Notes: generated by a model not told the origin, from the letters alone. A stretch of DNA of 24,459 bases from an uncultured Oscillospiraceae bacterium (GCA_934539585.1 CAKTCT010000040.1:1-24459), one strand, 5' to 3'; numbered from the stretch's first letter, positions 14,775-22,307 are shown. Translations and numbers: made by a program.

Positions 14775-16964
14775 TTATCCCTCAACCACACTGCTCCCCG
14801 CCGCTAAGACGGTTTCTTGACCTTGGAACCGCAGCACCGCTCGGAGGCTCTCCGGCACCGTCACCGCCAGCCGGACCTTGCCGCCCTCCTTGCACCAGTC
14901 TACCACGATCTCCCCGTGGGGCGTGGTGATCCGCCCGCAGGCGTGGTCCAGCCCGGCGGGAATCCGGGGCGCGATCTCCACCCGGTCGTACCGGACGGAC
15001 CCCTTCTCCTGCCGGATCCCCAGAATCTCCGAGAACAGATACTGCACCGGCGCGCCGAACATGGGATGGCACTGGGACCGCTTCCCCACGAAATACTCCC
15101 AGATCGTCGTCGCCCCGTGGTCCCGCATCCACAGGTAGCCGCCCCGCTTCTCAGTGGACAGCAGCCGGAAGGCCAGGTCCTCCTTCCCGTACCGGAACAG
15201 CACCTCCACCAGCAGGTCCGTGCCCAGGAACCCGGTGTCAAAGTACTCCAGCGCCTCATACTTCCTGCAGAGATTCTCCAAAGTCCGGGGGTCCTCATCC
15301 AGGCCGATGTCCAGAGCAAATGCGTCAGCCCCCTGGACCCCGCCGCAGAAGCTGCCAGTCTCTGAATCGTAATACGCGCCGCGGATGGCCGCCTTTTTCC
15401 GGCTGATCTCCTCCCGGAGGTCCTCCGCCTCATGGGGCAGCCCCAGGACCTCGGCGATCTCCACCATCATTTCCAGGGAACGAACCAGGTAGCAGGTGTT
15501 GACATAGGGCTCCGGAATAGCCATGGGGTCAATGGCCGCCCAGTCCCCCAGGCACCAGCCCCCGGGCTCCTCGGTCGTGACCAGGTCCTTTTCGCTGTGG
15601 GCGTTCATGTAGCCCACCCACTTCTTCATGGCGGGATAGCACCGCTCCAGCATGTTCCAGTCGCCGAAATTCCGGTAGTACCGGTACGGCACGATGACCA
15701 CAGCGCTGCCCCATCCCCCGGGACCGCCGCCGCCGCCCATAAAGGGCGTGGTGTGCTGGACATGGCCGCTGACCGGGTCCTGGCAGTCCAGAATGTCGCC
15801 GATCCACTTTTCATAGAAGCTCCGGCTGTCCAGCAGCATCATGGCAGGCTCGCAGGCCACCTGACCGTCGCCGGTGTAGCCCAGCCGCTCCCGATGGGGG
15901 CAGTCCGAAGGAACGCCGCCGTGCATGTTGTCCAGCTGGGTGCGGATAAACGCCTCGTAAAGCCAGTTGAGCCCCGGATTCCCGGAAGAAAAGTCCGACG
16001 TCACCGCCACATCGCTGTGGACCACCACCACCGTCAGTTCCCGGGTCTCCCCCTCCACCTCGAAATAGCGGAAGGTGTGGAAGGTGAACCGGGGCTCGAA
16101 GGTGCAGTCGCTGCCGTCGCCGATGAACACATCGGTCTGAATCTGGTGACGCCCGCTGAGGCCCACGTATTCGCAGCCTATGGTCCCAAAATCCAGCTCC
16201 CCGGCCTCATCCAGTATCTCGGCAAAGCGCAGGGTAACGGCGGCCCCTTCCGGCTGGCAGCTCCGGACCCGGACCCAGCCGCTGATATTCTCCCCGGCAT
16301 CGTAAATCCGCCGGGAGCCGTTGAACCCGATGAGCTTCGGCGTGATCTCTCGGATTTTCCGGTCCGGCGGGCAGGTCTGGAGCATCAGCGGTGCGTTGGG
16401 GCCGGGAACCAGCTCCACCGCCCTGGGCTCCTTGGGAAGGCGCCGCTCTCTGGCGTCCTGGATTTCCCCGATGTACAGGTTGTTGTAGGTGATGAAGGTG
16501 GGCGTGTAGGTCTCGGAGCCGTCGGAGCGGACCGTCACCGTCTCCCCGTTTCCGCAGCGGACCTCCATGGCGAACCGGGCCAACAGCCCGTCGCAGCTGA
16601 ATTCCAGCCGGCCCTCGCCGTAGCGCTCCAGCTGCCGGTACCAGCCGTTGCCCAGCAGGACCTCCATCCGGTTCTCCCCGGGCCGCAGGAAGCCCGTCAC
16701 GTCGTAGCGGAGGTAGTACACCCGGTGGGACACCTTGTCGTGGATGGGATAGGCCGCCTTGGTCAGGTCCCGGTCATGATAGTCGCTGAGGGCGGGGACC
16801 AGGCAGTCGTCGGAGACCCGCCGGCCGTTGAGGTACAGCTCAAAATAACCCAGACCGGTGATTTCGATGACCCCTTCCCGGGGGTCGTCCAGGAAAAATT
16901 CCTTGGCGATGAGGGGCGTTTCACATTCCTTTCCGCAGGCGATCCATTTTGCGTCAAGAATCAT
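14775..16964 (-). CDS. GH78 alpha-L-rhamnosidase
   Basis: This 729-residue protein has the Bac_rhamnosid layout: an N-terminal carbohydrate-binding beta domain (FELYLNGRRVSDDCLVPALSDY), a second beta domain, an (alpha/alpha)6 catalytic domain, and a C-terminal beta domain (RITTPHGEIVVDW). The acidic catalytic cluster lies in SDCPHRERLGYTGDGQ, with Asp354, Glu359 and Asp366; the candidate general base is Glu623 in ATTIWEYF. The family removes terminal alpha-L-rhamnose from plant flavonoid glycosides, pectin or bacterial glycans. No signal peptide is visible, so substrate is probably imported first. ATG 16964 is chosen because AAAGGATG lies upstream and the only good promoter would sit over the alternative ATG at 16997. 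The gene stands alone. Confidence 0.9.
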   Translation of the reverse strand: MILDAKWIACGKECETPLIAKEFFLDDPREGVIEITGLGYFELYLNGRRVSDDCLVPALSDYHDRDLTKAAYPIHDKVSHRVYYLRYDVTGFLRPGENRMEVLLGNGWYRQLERYGEGRLEFSCDGLLARFAMEVRCGNGETVTVRSDGSETYTPTFITYNNLYIGEIQDARERRLPKEPRAVELVPGPNAPLMLQTCPPDRKIREITPKLIGFNGSRRIYDAGENISGWVRVRSCQPEGAAVTLRFAEILDEAGELDFGTIGCEYVGLSGRHQIQTDVFIGDGSDCTFEPRFTFHTFRYFEVEGETRELTVVVVHSDVAVTSDFSSGNPGLNWLYEAFIRTQLDNMHGGVPSDCPHRERLGYTGDGQVACEPAMMLLDSRSFYEKWIGDILDCQDPVSGHVQHTTPFMGGGGGPGGWGSAVVIVPYRYYRNFGDWNMLERCYPAMKKWVGYMNAHSEKDLVTTEEPGGWCLGDWAAIDPMAIPEPYVNTCYLVRSLEMMVEIAEVLGLPHEAEDLREEISRKKAAIRGAYYDSETGSFCGGVQGADAFALDIGLDEDPRTLENLCRKYEALEYFDTGFLGTDLLVEVLFRYGKEDLAFRLLSTEKRGGYLWMRDHGATTIWEYFVGKRSQCHPMFGAPVQYLFSEILGIRQEKGSVRYDRVEIAPRIPAGLDHACGRITTPHGEIVVDWCKEGGKVRLAVTVPESLRAVLRFQGQETVLAAGSSVVEG

Positions 16965-16995
16965 AGGTTCACATCCTTTTCGGGAGTTTTTCTCC

Positions 16996-17024
16996 ATTGT
17001 AGCACAGCCGCCGGACTTTTTCCA
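16996..17024 (-). promoter_or_regulatory. Promoter of the GH78 gene
   Basis: On the minus strand a TGGAAA -35 (17019-17024), 17-bp spacer and TACAAT -10 (16996-17001) lie just before the chosen start. The -35 is only fair. Confidence 0.45.
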
Positions 17025-17034
17025 TAGATTTCGC

Positions 17035-17078
17035 AAAAAATCCCCCGGGCGTATCTTTTCAGGGATACGCCCGGGGGA
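17035..17078 (-). terminator. Strong terminator of the small heat-shock gene
   Basis: A 15-bp perfect GC-rich stem (17064-17078 with 17041-17055) is followed on the minus strand by six T residues (17035-17040). It separates the heat-shock gene from the GH78 promoter. Confidence 0.9.
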
Positions 17079-17096
17079 TTCGGATTGCCAAGCCGC

Positions 17097-17537
17097 TTAT
17101 TCGATGGCGATGCGGTTCTGGGCTTTCAGCGCTTCCCGGTCCCTCTTCGGAACGGTGAGCTGCAGAACGCCGGATTCATACTTGCACTTGATGTCGCTGG
17201 GGTTCAGGTTCCCTACGTAGAAGGTCCGGCTGCAGGAGCCCGCATAACGCTCCCGGCGGATGTACCGACCGTCCTTCTCCTCCTGGTCCTTATCCAGGCC
17301 CTTGGCGGCGGTGACGGTCAGGTAGCCCTCGTGGAGCTCCACATTGACCTCGTCCTTGGTAAAGCCGGGCAGGTCGATGTCCACTTCATAAGCGCCGTCG
17401 TGCTCCTTCACGTCGGTCTTCATCAAATTCTTGGCGTTTTTCCCGTACAGGGGGTTTCTTCCGCCGAAGAAGTTCTTTTCAAAAGAATCGTCAAAAAACT
17501 CATCAAAAAGGTTCTCACCAAAAACGCTAGGCAGCAT
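17097..17537 (-). CDS. hsp20: Hsp20 / alpha-crystallin small heat-shock protein
   Basis: This 146-residue protein has a Phe-rich N-terminal arm (FGENLFDEFFDDSFEKNFF). An alpha-crystallin domain from about 40 to 140 contains YEVDIDLPGFTKDEVNVELHEGYLTVTA and the family signature GVLQLTVPK. A short tail RIAIE ends in the I-x-I/V-like motif used for oligomer assembly. It is an ATP-independent holdase for unfolding proteins. The ribosome site is GGAGGAATGACTT before ATG 17537. A CIRCE operator overlaps its promoter, so HrcA repression and heat induction are expected. It is monocistronic with its own terminator. Confidence 0.95.
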   Translation of the reverse strand: MLPSVFGENLFDEFFDDSFEKNFFGGRNPLYGKNAKNLMKTDVKEHDGAYEVDIDLPGFTKDEVNVELHEGYLTVTAAKGLDKDQEEKDGRYIRRERYAGSCSRTFYVGNLNPSDIKCKYESGVLQLTVPKRDREALKAQNRIAIE

Positions 17538-17614
17538 AAGTCATTCCTCCAATGCAATTGTATGCTGGTACCTTTCCGGGGGCCTTCCGTGCCCCTTTCT
17601 CTTGGTACGCTTAT

Positions 17615-17643
17615 AGTATAGCACGGAGAATTAGCACTGTCAA
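17615..17643 (-). promoter_or_regulatory. Heat-shock gene promoter
   Basis: On the minus strand TTGACA (17638-17643), a 17-bp spacer and an extended -10 TGCTATACT (hexamer 17615-17620) are near consensus. The -35 lies inside the CIRCE element. Confidence 0.85.
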
Positions 17644-17657
17644 TAGTTGAGTGCTAA
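17631..17657 (-). promoter_or_regulatory. CIRCE operator (HrcA site)
   Basis: TTAGCACTG, nine bases, then GAGTGCTAA matches the CIRCE consensus (TTAGCACTC-N9-GAGTGCTAA) with one change in the left arm. HrcA bound here would cover the -35. Confidence 0.92.
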
Positions 17658-17724
17658 TGTTCTTGAAAAATTCACACTCTGTTTACATGATATGTAAGAC
17701 TTGCCCCTCCGTCAAAAAATGTGC

Positions 17725-17756
17725 AAAAAATAGCGCCCACCCCTCCGGGTGAGCGC
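17725..17756 (-). terminator. Terminator of the TM2 gene
   Basis: On the minus strand a 10-bp stem with one mismatch or wobble (17747-17756 with 17733-17742, loop of 4) is followed by TATTTTTT. Confidence 0.8.
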
Positions 17757-17773
17757 CTTGTTTTCCTTCCGAT

Positions 17774-18139
17774 TCAGTGGACATAATAAGGATTGGGCTT
17801 CAGCAGGATGTTGATAAGATCGATGAGAGCGCCAATGCCGAATAACCCCAGGGTAAAGATGTACAGGATTCCCATGCCCGCTTTCCCCTCGTAGAACTTG
17901 TGGGCCCCCACCGCGCCCAAAAACAGGCAAAGGCAGAACGACACCCACTTGTTGCACTGCTTGAACCCCGCCAGCCCGTTGGCATTGACATTGCTGTTGG
18001 AGTTGTTGATAACCACCTGGGGCGCTTCGGCCTTCTGGATCGTCTCCACCTGCCGCCCGCAGGACGTGCAGAGCACGGCGTCCTCGGGAATCTTCGCCCC
18101 GCAGTGCTTGCAAAACTTGGTCTTTTCCATGGTTTCCAT
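17774..18139 (-). CDS. Zinc-ribbon TM2-domain membrane protein
   Basis: In this 121-residue protein an N-terminal zinc ribbon uses Cys10, Cys13, Cys24 and Cys27 (CKHCG...CTSCG). An Asn/Ser-rich linker and a C-terminal TM2 domain (about 64-112) follow: two membrane helices joined by the conserved GAVGAHKFYEGK turn, then GLFGIGALIDLINI. TM2 proteins are widespread and of uncertain role. ATG 18139 follows AGGAGGATATTT; the longer frame from 18166 would place its start inside an operator. It is divergent from a small XRE regulator, with two matching operators between them, so regulation by that protein is likely. Confidence 0.85.
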   Translation of the reverse strand: METMEKTKFCKHCGAKIPEDAVLCTSCGRQVETIQKAEAPQVVINNSNSNVNANGLAGFKQCNKWVSFCLCLFLGAVGAHKFYEGKAGMGILYIFTLGLFGIGALIDLINILLKPNPYYVH

Positions 18140-18156
18140 AAATATCCTCCTTATTT

Positions 18157-18175
18157 TGACATTCAATGAATGTCA
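18157..18175. promoter_or_regulatory. Operator 1, TGACA-N9-TGTCA
   Basis: This 19-bp palindrome (TGACATTC, AAT, GAATGTCA) lies between the TM2 start and its -10, and over the expected -35 zone of the rightward XRE promoter. It shares its outer arms and spacing with operator 2. Confidence 0.65.
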
Positions 18176-18186
18176 TGTTTGCTTTT

Positions 18187-18215
18187 AGTATACCATATAA
18201 TCGTGTTGTTGACAA
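18187..18215 (-). promoter_or_regulatory. Leftward promoter for the TM2 gene
   Basis: On the minus strand TTGTCA (18210-18215), a 17-bp spacer and TATACT (18187-18192) form a near-consensus promoter. Its -35 is the left arm of operator 2. Confidence 0.75.
18196..18201 (+). promoter_or_regulatory. -10 of the rightward XRE promoter
   Basis: A consensus TATAAT lies 44 bases before ATG 18245. The -35 region (about 18173-18178) is poor and lies in operator 1. The transcription start would lie near operator 2. Confidence 0.5.
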
Positions 18216-18228
18216 GCACTAAATGTCA
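18210..18228. promoter_or_regulatory. Operator 2, TGACA-N9-TGTCA
   Basis: TGACA at 18210-18214 and TGTCA at 18224-18228 have the same 9-base spacing as operator 1, 53 bases away (five helical turns), so both face the same side of DNA. It covers the TM2 -35 and the XRE leader. Confidence 0.65.
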
Positions 18229-18244
18229 AAAACAGGAGGTTTTT

Positions 18245-18484
18245 ATGTTTATCAATAAAGCATCCGACAACGGCAACAATGTCTGCGGCCAGAACATCGC
18301 CCGGTTCCGCAAGGAACTGAAAATTTCCCAGCGGGAGCTGGCCGACCGCCTCCAGCTCATCGGCCTGGACGTGGACAAAAACGCCATCCAGCGCATCGAA
18401 TCCCGGCAGCGGTTCGTCACGGACATCGAGCTCATCGCCTTCCAAAAGGTTTTCGGCAAGACCTTTGAGGAGCTGCTCCAATAA
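18245..18484 (+). CDS. Small XRE-family regulator
   Basis: This 79-residue helix-turn-helix protein reads NIARFRKELKISQRELADRLQLIGLDVDKNAIQRIESRQRFVTDIELIAFQKVF, a full Cro/C1-type five-helix fold with nothing added. The start is fixed by AGGAGGTTTTT before ATG 18245. Divergent arrangement with the TM2 gene and twin operators at both promoters indicates autoregulation and joint control. What signal it responds to is not visible. Confidence 0.85.
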   Translation: MFINKASDNGNNVCGQNIARFRKELKISQRELADRLQLIGLDVDKNAIQRIESRQRFVTDIELIAFQKVFGKTFEELLQ

Positions 18485-18517
18485 AAAAACCGCGCCCAAC
18501 CCTTCCGTTGAGCGCGG
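18483..18517 (-). terminator. Terminator of the GH172 gene
   Basis: CCGCGC..CAAC (18490-18500) pairs with GTTG..GCGCGG (18507-18517) with a small internal mismatch. Seven T residues follow on the minus strand (18483-18489). It may also serve the XRE gene, but on that strand there is no T-run. Confidence 0.75.
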
Positions 18518-18528
18518 CGCTTCCCGCT

Positions 18529-19581
18529 TTAGATGATCTCCATATCGTCAAAATCCGGCAGCGCGGGGAAATCCTTACACACGCTGTCCTGGTACCAGAA
18601 GGCCACCGAGGAAATGTCGTCCTTCAAAGGCAGGTACCGGCCGTCCTTCCGCCAGCCCAGAGCCTGAATGGTCACTTTCAGGTCGTCCTTGAAGTAAATG
18701 GGGTCGGTGATGTGCCATCGGTACATGGAAAACCGCTGCTGGGAGCTGTAATTCCCGTCGGACCGGATCACCTTGGCCAGCCCCGCGTAAGGCGTGCAGT
18801 ACTCCCGGTACACCCCGTCCACCTCAAAGTCGTAGGAGCCGCAGAAATAGTCCTCGGTGCCGGTGCCGCAGATGGTGGGATACTCCCCATCGCCGTCGAT
18901 GAAGAACTTGATCTCTCCTTCGCCCCACCAGCCGCAGTTGTTGACTCCCCAGAACAGGTAGGTCCCCACATACTGGCCCCGGCCGTGGACGTTGTCCAGG
19001 ATGGTGTAGCACTCTTTATATGGCAGGGGATTGACCCGCCGGAACTGGGCGTGGAAGTACCCGTGGCCCTCCGGGACCTCCCCCAGATGGTAATCGATCT
19101 GGTAAAACAGCATCACGCCCTTGGAGAACCGGTTTTCCACGGTGATCCGGCACTTTTTGTAAAAAGGCATGTCCCAGTAGCAGTTGAACGCCCTTTTGGG
19201 GTTCACGCAGACGGGGATGGAGGTCAGCTGGGTGTAGGTCTGGTGCTCCGCGCAGGCAAAAAAGTCGCCTAATGGGACCTCCACCGAGGGCGTATCGCTG
19301 CCGTCCCAGTAGATGCGGATGATCAGCATCCGGTTCTGGGGACTGTTGTCGGTGAACCACATGTGCTTGATGATGCCGGGACCGTCAATGTTGGCGATCT
19401 CAACGGTGTCGCCGGGCTCAATGATAATGGAGGGCGAGACCTTCCAGCCCCTGCCCAGACCCCGGGCAGCCTTTTCCCCGGTGCCGTGCTCGGCCATGCC
19501 CCCTTTTCCCTTTTCGCCGGCAAAGTTTTCCGCAGAAATTGACCGGGATTCCAGATTTTCCATTTTCGACAGATTCAGCAT
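18529..19581 (-). CDS. GH172-family (DUF2961) glycoside hydrolase
   Basis: This 350-residue protein is typical of DUF2961. The N-terminal core ends each strand with conserved Gly/Trp-rich turns (GPGIIKHMWFTDN, IYWDGSDTPSVEVPLGDFFACA). A central YVGTYLFWGVNNCGWWGEGEIKFFIDGD block leads to GTGTEDYFCGSYDF, where Glu243 of GTED sits in the family's conserved acidic site. Characterised GH172 enzymes act on difructose dianhydride I, inulobiose-type fructosides and arabinofuranosides. No signal peptide is present, suggesting a cytoplasmic trimer or hexamer. It is divergent from an AraC-type sugar regulator that probably activates it. Confidence 0.85.
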   Translation of the reverse strand: MLNLSKMENLESRSISAENFAGEKGKGGMAEHGTGEKAARGLGRGWKVSPSIIIEPGDTVEIANIDGPGIIKHMWFTDNSPQNRMLIIRIYWDGSDTPSVEVPLGDFFACAEHQTYTQLTSIPVCVNPKRAFNCYWDMPFYKKCRITVENRFSKGVMLFYQIDYHLGEVPEGHGYFHAQFRRVNPLPYKECYTILDNVHGRGQYVGTYLFWGVNNCGWWGEGEIKFFIDGDGEYPTICGTGTEDYFCGSYDFEVDGVYREYCTPYAGLAKVIRSDGNYSSQQRFSMYRWHITDPIYFKDDLKVTIQALGWRKDGRYLPLKDDISSVAFWYQDSVCKDFPALPDFDDMEII

Positions 19582-19622
19582 ATTCGATGACCTCCTTGAC
19601 GCAGACAGGATTGTATGCTATC

Positions 19623-19628
19623 ATTATA
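19623..19628 (-). promoter_or_regulatory. -10 of the GH172 promoter
   Basis: A consensus TATAAT lies on the minus strand 41 bases upstream of the start, but no -35 is seen at 16-18 bases. That fits activator-dependent expression by the divergent AraC protein. Confidence 0.45.
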
Positions 19629-19711
19629 GCCGTCGGCAGCCAAACATAAAATAGCAGAACCGTGCCGAAAAATTTATCATTTCTTGACCCAGCTTCCAAG
19701 AGGTGTCCTTC

Positions 19712-20581
19712 ATGAATCTTCTCCAGATGTCCCCCTACATCCGGGTGGCCATGTTTTCCACCCTCACCGCCCCCTTTCAGATCAGCCCCCGGGCGATTTT
19801 TGACTACGAGATCATCCTGGTGGACGGCGGGAAATGCCAGATCACCATCGACGGCGTCCCCCACCTCTGCAAAAAAGGCGACGTGGTTTTCCTCCGCCCC
19901 GGCGTTCCCCACCGGTTCGACTGCGTGGAGGACTGCGATTTCGTCCAGCCCCATATCCACTTCGACCCCATTTACAGCGGAGCCAGCGAGGAGCGCTTCG
20001 TCTCCTTCAAGCCCCAAAGCCGCATGACCCCTCATGAGCTTTCCCTGATCCAGCCGGACATTTTCGCCGCCGTCCCCATCCCCAATGTCTTTACCCCCGG
20101 GGACAGCAGCGGCTTCAAGGCCCTGTTTTTCAAGATCATCCAGCTGTTCCAGAGCCGGGCCTACGGCTCCGAGCTCCTGTACAAAGCCAGGCTTCTGGAG
20201 CTGCTCCACTGCATCCTCACCCAGTTCGACCACGCCCCGACCCTGAACAGCGAAGCCGCCGACCCCATCATCGCCGCCAAAAACTACATCGACAACAACT
20301 TTTTCTCCATCATCACCCTGGATTCCCTGGCCAAGCAGTTCTATTTCAACAAATTCACCCTGATGCGCCGGTTCAAGGCCATGTACCAGCAGAGCATCCT
20401 GGCCTACTACCGCGCCCAGCGCCTGGATTACGCCAAAACCGCCCTGACCGCCACCACCCTTTCTGTCACCGAGCTGTCCCAACGGCTCAACTTCACGGAC
20501 ATTTACTCCTTCAGCCGGTTCTTCAAAACCCACACCGGCTGCTCCCCCAGAGCCTACCGAAAGCAGCACGCCCAGAAATAG
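19712..20581 (+). CDS. AraC-family sugar-responsive regulator (cupin plus HTH)
   Basis: This 289-residue protein has an N-terminal cupin-type AraC ligand domain (ILVDGGKCQITIDGVPHLCKKGDVVFLRPGVPHRFD). A C-terminal double helix-turn-helix starts at about 190 (ITLDSLAKQFYFNKFTLMRRFKAMYQQSILAYYRAQRLDYA, then LNFTDIYSFSRFFKTHTGCSPRAYR), which ends in the family signature. ATG 19712 follows AGAGG; an in-frame GTG at 19703 overlaps that site. Divergent from the GH172 gene with 130 bases between, it is the probable activator of that gene. It ends in its own terminator. Confidence 0.88.
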   Translation: MNLLQMSPYIRVAMFSTLTAPFQISPRAIFDYEIILVDGGKCQITIDGVPHLCKKGDVVFLRPGVPHRFDCVEDCDFVQPHIHFDPIYSGASEERFVSFKPQSRMTPHELSLIQPDIFAAVPIPNVFTPGDSSGFKALFFKIIQLFQSRAYGSELLYKARLLELLHCILTQFDHAPTLNSEAADPIIAAKNYIDNNFFSIITLDSLAKQFYFNKFTLMRRFKAMYQQSILAYYRAQRLDYAKTALTATTLSVTELSQRLNFTDIYSFSRFFKTHTGCSPRAYRKQHAQK

Positions 20582-20584
20582 CAC

Positions 20585-20618
20585 TCCCCCGCCCTGGCAT
20601 CCAGGACGGGGGATTTTT
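20585..20618 (+). terminator. Terminator of the AraC gene
   Basis: A 13-bp stem with one mismatch or wobble (20585-20597 with 20601-20613, 3-base loop) is followed by TTTTT. It is convergent with the end of the next minus-strand gene at 20621. Confidence 0.9.
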
Positions 20619-20620
20619 CC

Positions 20621-21685
20621 TCAGTAATTCACAAATCCAAAGGCGGAGAACCCGCACTCCATCCCCTCGACCTCCGCAAAATTTTTGAGGCAGTGGATCA
20701 GGTCGCAGATGCCCACCCGGCTTTCCTCCATAAAATCGCTCTGCCCGTCAAAGCTGCCGATGTACTCGTCGCAGTTCAACGGATAGCTGTCCGAAAACAC
20801 CTTGGGGTCGATGGAACCGCTGGCGCTCCGCAGGCTCTCGCCGGTGTCCCGGTAATAACGGGAGGACAGATACTCATAGGTCCCGTCGTACCCGCCCCGC
20901 ATCCGGAGGTAGAAATTGATGCTGAAGGTCTCGCTCAAGGGACAATGCAGGCAGAATTCCACCATGTTGCTGTCGCCCCAGTAGGAGATGGAAAAGTATT
21001 CGTTGTCGTAGCCGCCGTAAAGCGTGGCCGGCTGCTGATACATGCAGTAATCCCCGTTGAGCACCCCTTTTGCAATGGCAAAATCCTTGCAGTATTCAAA
21101 GAGATCGATGTCCGCCCCCACCTGGGACAACTCCCCTTCCGAAGAAGCCTCGCTCTCCTGGACCGCGGCGCTGGAGAATTCCTCCTTGGACGTCTCCGAC
21201 TGCGCGCTCTCCTTCGCCGAAGAACCGCCGGGCTCGCTGACCGCCTCGGACACCTCCTGGGATACCTCCGCGCTGGGCTCCTCCCAGGAACTCTCCCCCT
21301 GGGAGACCGAGCTGTCCGAAGCCTGACTGGCAAAGACATCTTCCTCCGGACCTCTCCGCCCGAGCTTCACCAAAAGCACCACCGCCCCGATCAGGAGCAC
21401 CACCGCAATCACTGCCACAGGGATGACCCACCTTTTCCGTTTGGTTTCCGCCTCCAAAGGCGCCTCCCAGGGAATCTCCACGTCTGCCTGCTCCGCGTTC
21501 CCCAGAATCGCGTCGGTAGAAACGTTAAAAATCTTCGCCAGGGCAATAATATTCTCGATGGTGGGCTGCGTCTGCCCGTTTTCCCACAAACTGATGCTCT
21601 GCCGCGAAACGCCAAGCTTCTCAGCCAGCTCGTCCTGGGACATGTTCTTTTCTTTCCGGTATTTCCGGATGTTCTCCGCCAGCAT
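20621..21685 (-). CDS. Membrane-anchored XRE protein with extracytoplasmic domain
   Basis: In this 354-residue protein a cytoplasmic XRE helix-turn-helix (1-65: IRKYRKEKNMSQDELAEKLGVSRQSISLWENG) leads to one membrane helix (about 86-107, after KRKR). An extracytoplasmic, Ser/Glu-rich, probably disordered linker (about 113-190) and a C-terminal domain of about 165 residues rich in Tyr, Cys and Asp follow; I recognise no family for that domain. The topology suggests a one-component membrane sensor joining an outside domain to a DNA-binding head, or an XRE domain used as a scaffold. ATG 21685 follows AGAGGAAG; longer frames upstream lack a ribosome site and are GC-rich noise. Confidence 0.75.
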   Translation of the reverse strand: MLAENIRKYRKEKNMSQDELAEKLGVSRQSISLWENGQTQPTIENIIALAKIFNVSTDAILGNAEQADVEIPWEAPLEAETKRKRWVIPVAVIAVVLLIGAVVLLVKLGRRGPEEDVFASQASDSSVSQGESSWEEPSAEVSQEVSEAVSEPGGSSAKESAQSETSKEEFSSAAVQESEASSEGELSQVGADIDLFEYCKDFAIAKGVLNGDYCMYQQPATLYGGYDNEYFSISYWGDSNMVEFCLHCPLSETFSINFYLRMRGGYDGTYEYLSSRYYRDTGESLRSASGSIDPKVFSDSYPLNCDEYIGSFDGQSDFMEESRVGICDLIHCLKNFAEVEGMECGFSAFGFVNY

Positions 21686-22019
21686 TGTGCCACTTCCTCT
21701 TGAAAGATTTGTAGGTATTCTACCACGCTTCCGCCCCCGCAAGCAATACAATCTGCTTTGAATTTTGTCAAGCAGCCCTTGCGTTTCAAAAAATCGCCGC
21801 ATTTCCCGCCCAAAAGGCGGATTTTCCGCCGTTTCGCCCCCGGAAGTGCTCCCGCAGACTTCCTTGCCCGCCGTGAGTTTTCCCCTGATCTCCCGCCGGT
21901 TTCCTCCGCCCGCCCGGGAAATCCCGCCGCCTTTTTCCTCCTGCAAGTCCCCCTTGCGGCCCCCGGACCCGCGTTTTTCCCGTCCGCCTGGCCGCAAGGA
22001 ACCTCTCCTGCTTTCATTA
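21686..22019. other. Intergenic region without a supported gene
   Basis: This GC-rich stretch lies between two divergent regulator genes. A TTGACA on the minus strand (21766-21771) with a poor -10 TATTGC (21743-21748) at 17 bases is the best promoter candidate for the membrane XRE gene. Open frames here have no ribosome sites and compositions of Arg/Pro-rich shadow frames. I see no repeat or RNA. Confidence 0.4.
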
Positions 22020-22059
22020 TACTCAATTTGTTGAGTATTGTCAATATTTTAAGTATGAT
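22020..22059 (+). promoter_or_regulatory. Promoter with palindromic operator for the small Cro-like gene
   Basis: TTGAGT (22031-22036), 17-bp spacer and TATGAT (22054-22059) form the promoter. TACTCAA-TTTG-TTGAGTA (22020-22037) is a perfect 7-bp inverted repeat whose right arm is the -35, consistent with autorepression. Confidence 0.6.
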
Positions 22060-22080
22060 AGAATAAACTCGGTGATTGCA

Positions 22081-22281
22081 ATGATCAGTTACAAACCCTT
22101 CTACGATACCCTTTTCCAAAAAGGTCTGACCGAGTACTACCTGATTTACAAGCAAGGCTTTTCCGCCAACACCCTCTACCGCATCAAAAAAGGCATGGCC
22201 ATCAGCACCAAAACCCTGGATGCCCTCTGCTACGCCCTGGACTGCCAGGTCCAGGACATCATCCGATTCGAAAAAGAGTAG
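22081..22281 (+). CDS. Minimal Cro/C1-type regulator
   Basis: This 66-residue protein matches the small HTH_26-type Cro/C1 family: FYDTLFQKGLTEYYLIYKQGFSANTLYRIKKGMAISTKTLDALCYALDCQVQDIIRFEKE, which is the whole helix-turn-helix domain with no partner domain. ATG 22081 is used because GGTGAT lies just upstream; GTG 22072 has none. The operator-bearing promoter suggests self-control. The stop codon lies inside a bidirectional terminator. Confidence 0.85.
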   Translation: MISYKPFYDTLFQKGLTEYYLIYKQGFSANTLYRIKKGMAISTKTLDALCYALDCQVQDIIRFEKE

Positions 22282-22307
22282 CCATGACGACCATGGCTAC
22301 TCTTTTT
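22271..22307. terminator. Bidirectional terminator
   Basis: A 16-bp perfect stem (22271-22286 with 22292-22307, 5-base loop) has A-run and T-run ends, so it can stop both the Cro-like gene and the leftward glycosidase-like gene. Confidence 0.9.

Noticed and set aside
15432..17027. Plus-strand frame of 531 codons opposite the GH78 gene
   Set aside because: It is an antisense shadow of a well-supported GH78 gene with no ribosome site or domain.
16965..17036. Longer starts for the GH78 enzyme (17036 or 16997)
   Set aside because: The extra residues are unlike a signal peptide, the -10 hexamer overlaps the 16997 ATG, and the best ribosome site serves 16964.
19418..20584. Long minus-strand frame over the AraC gene
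   Set aside because: It is the complement of a clear AraC gene and of the GH172 5' end, with Gly/Val/Asp-rich shadow composition and no recognised motif.
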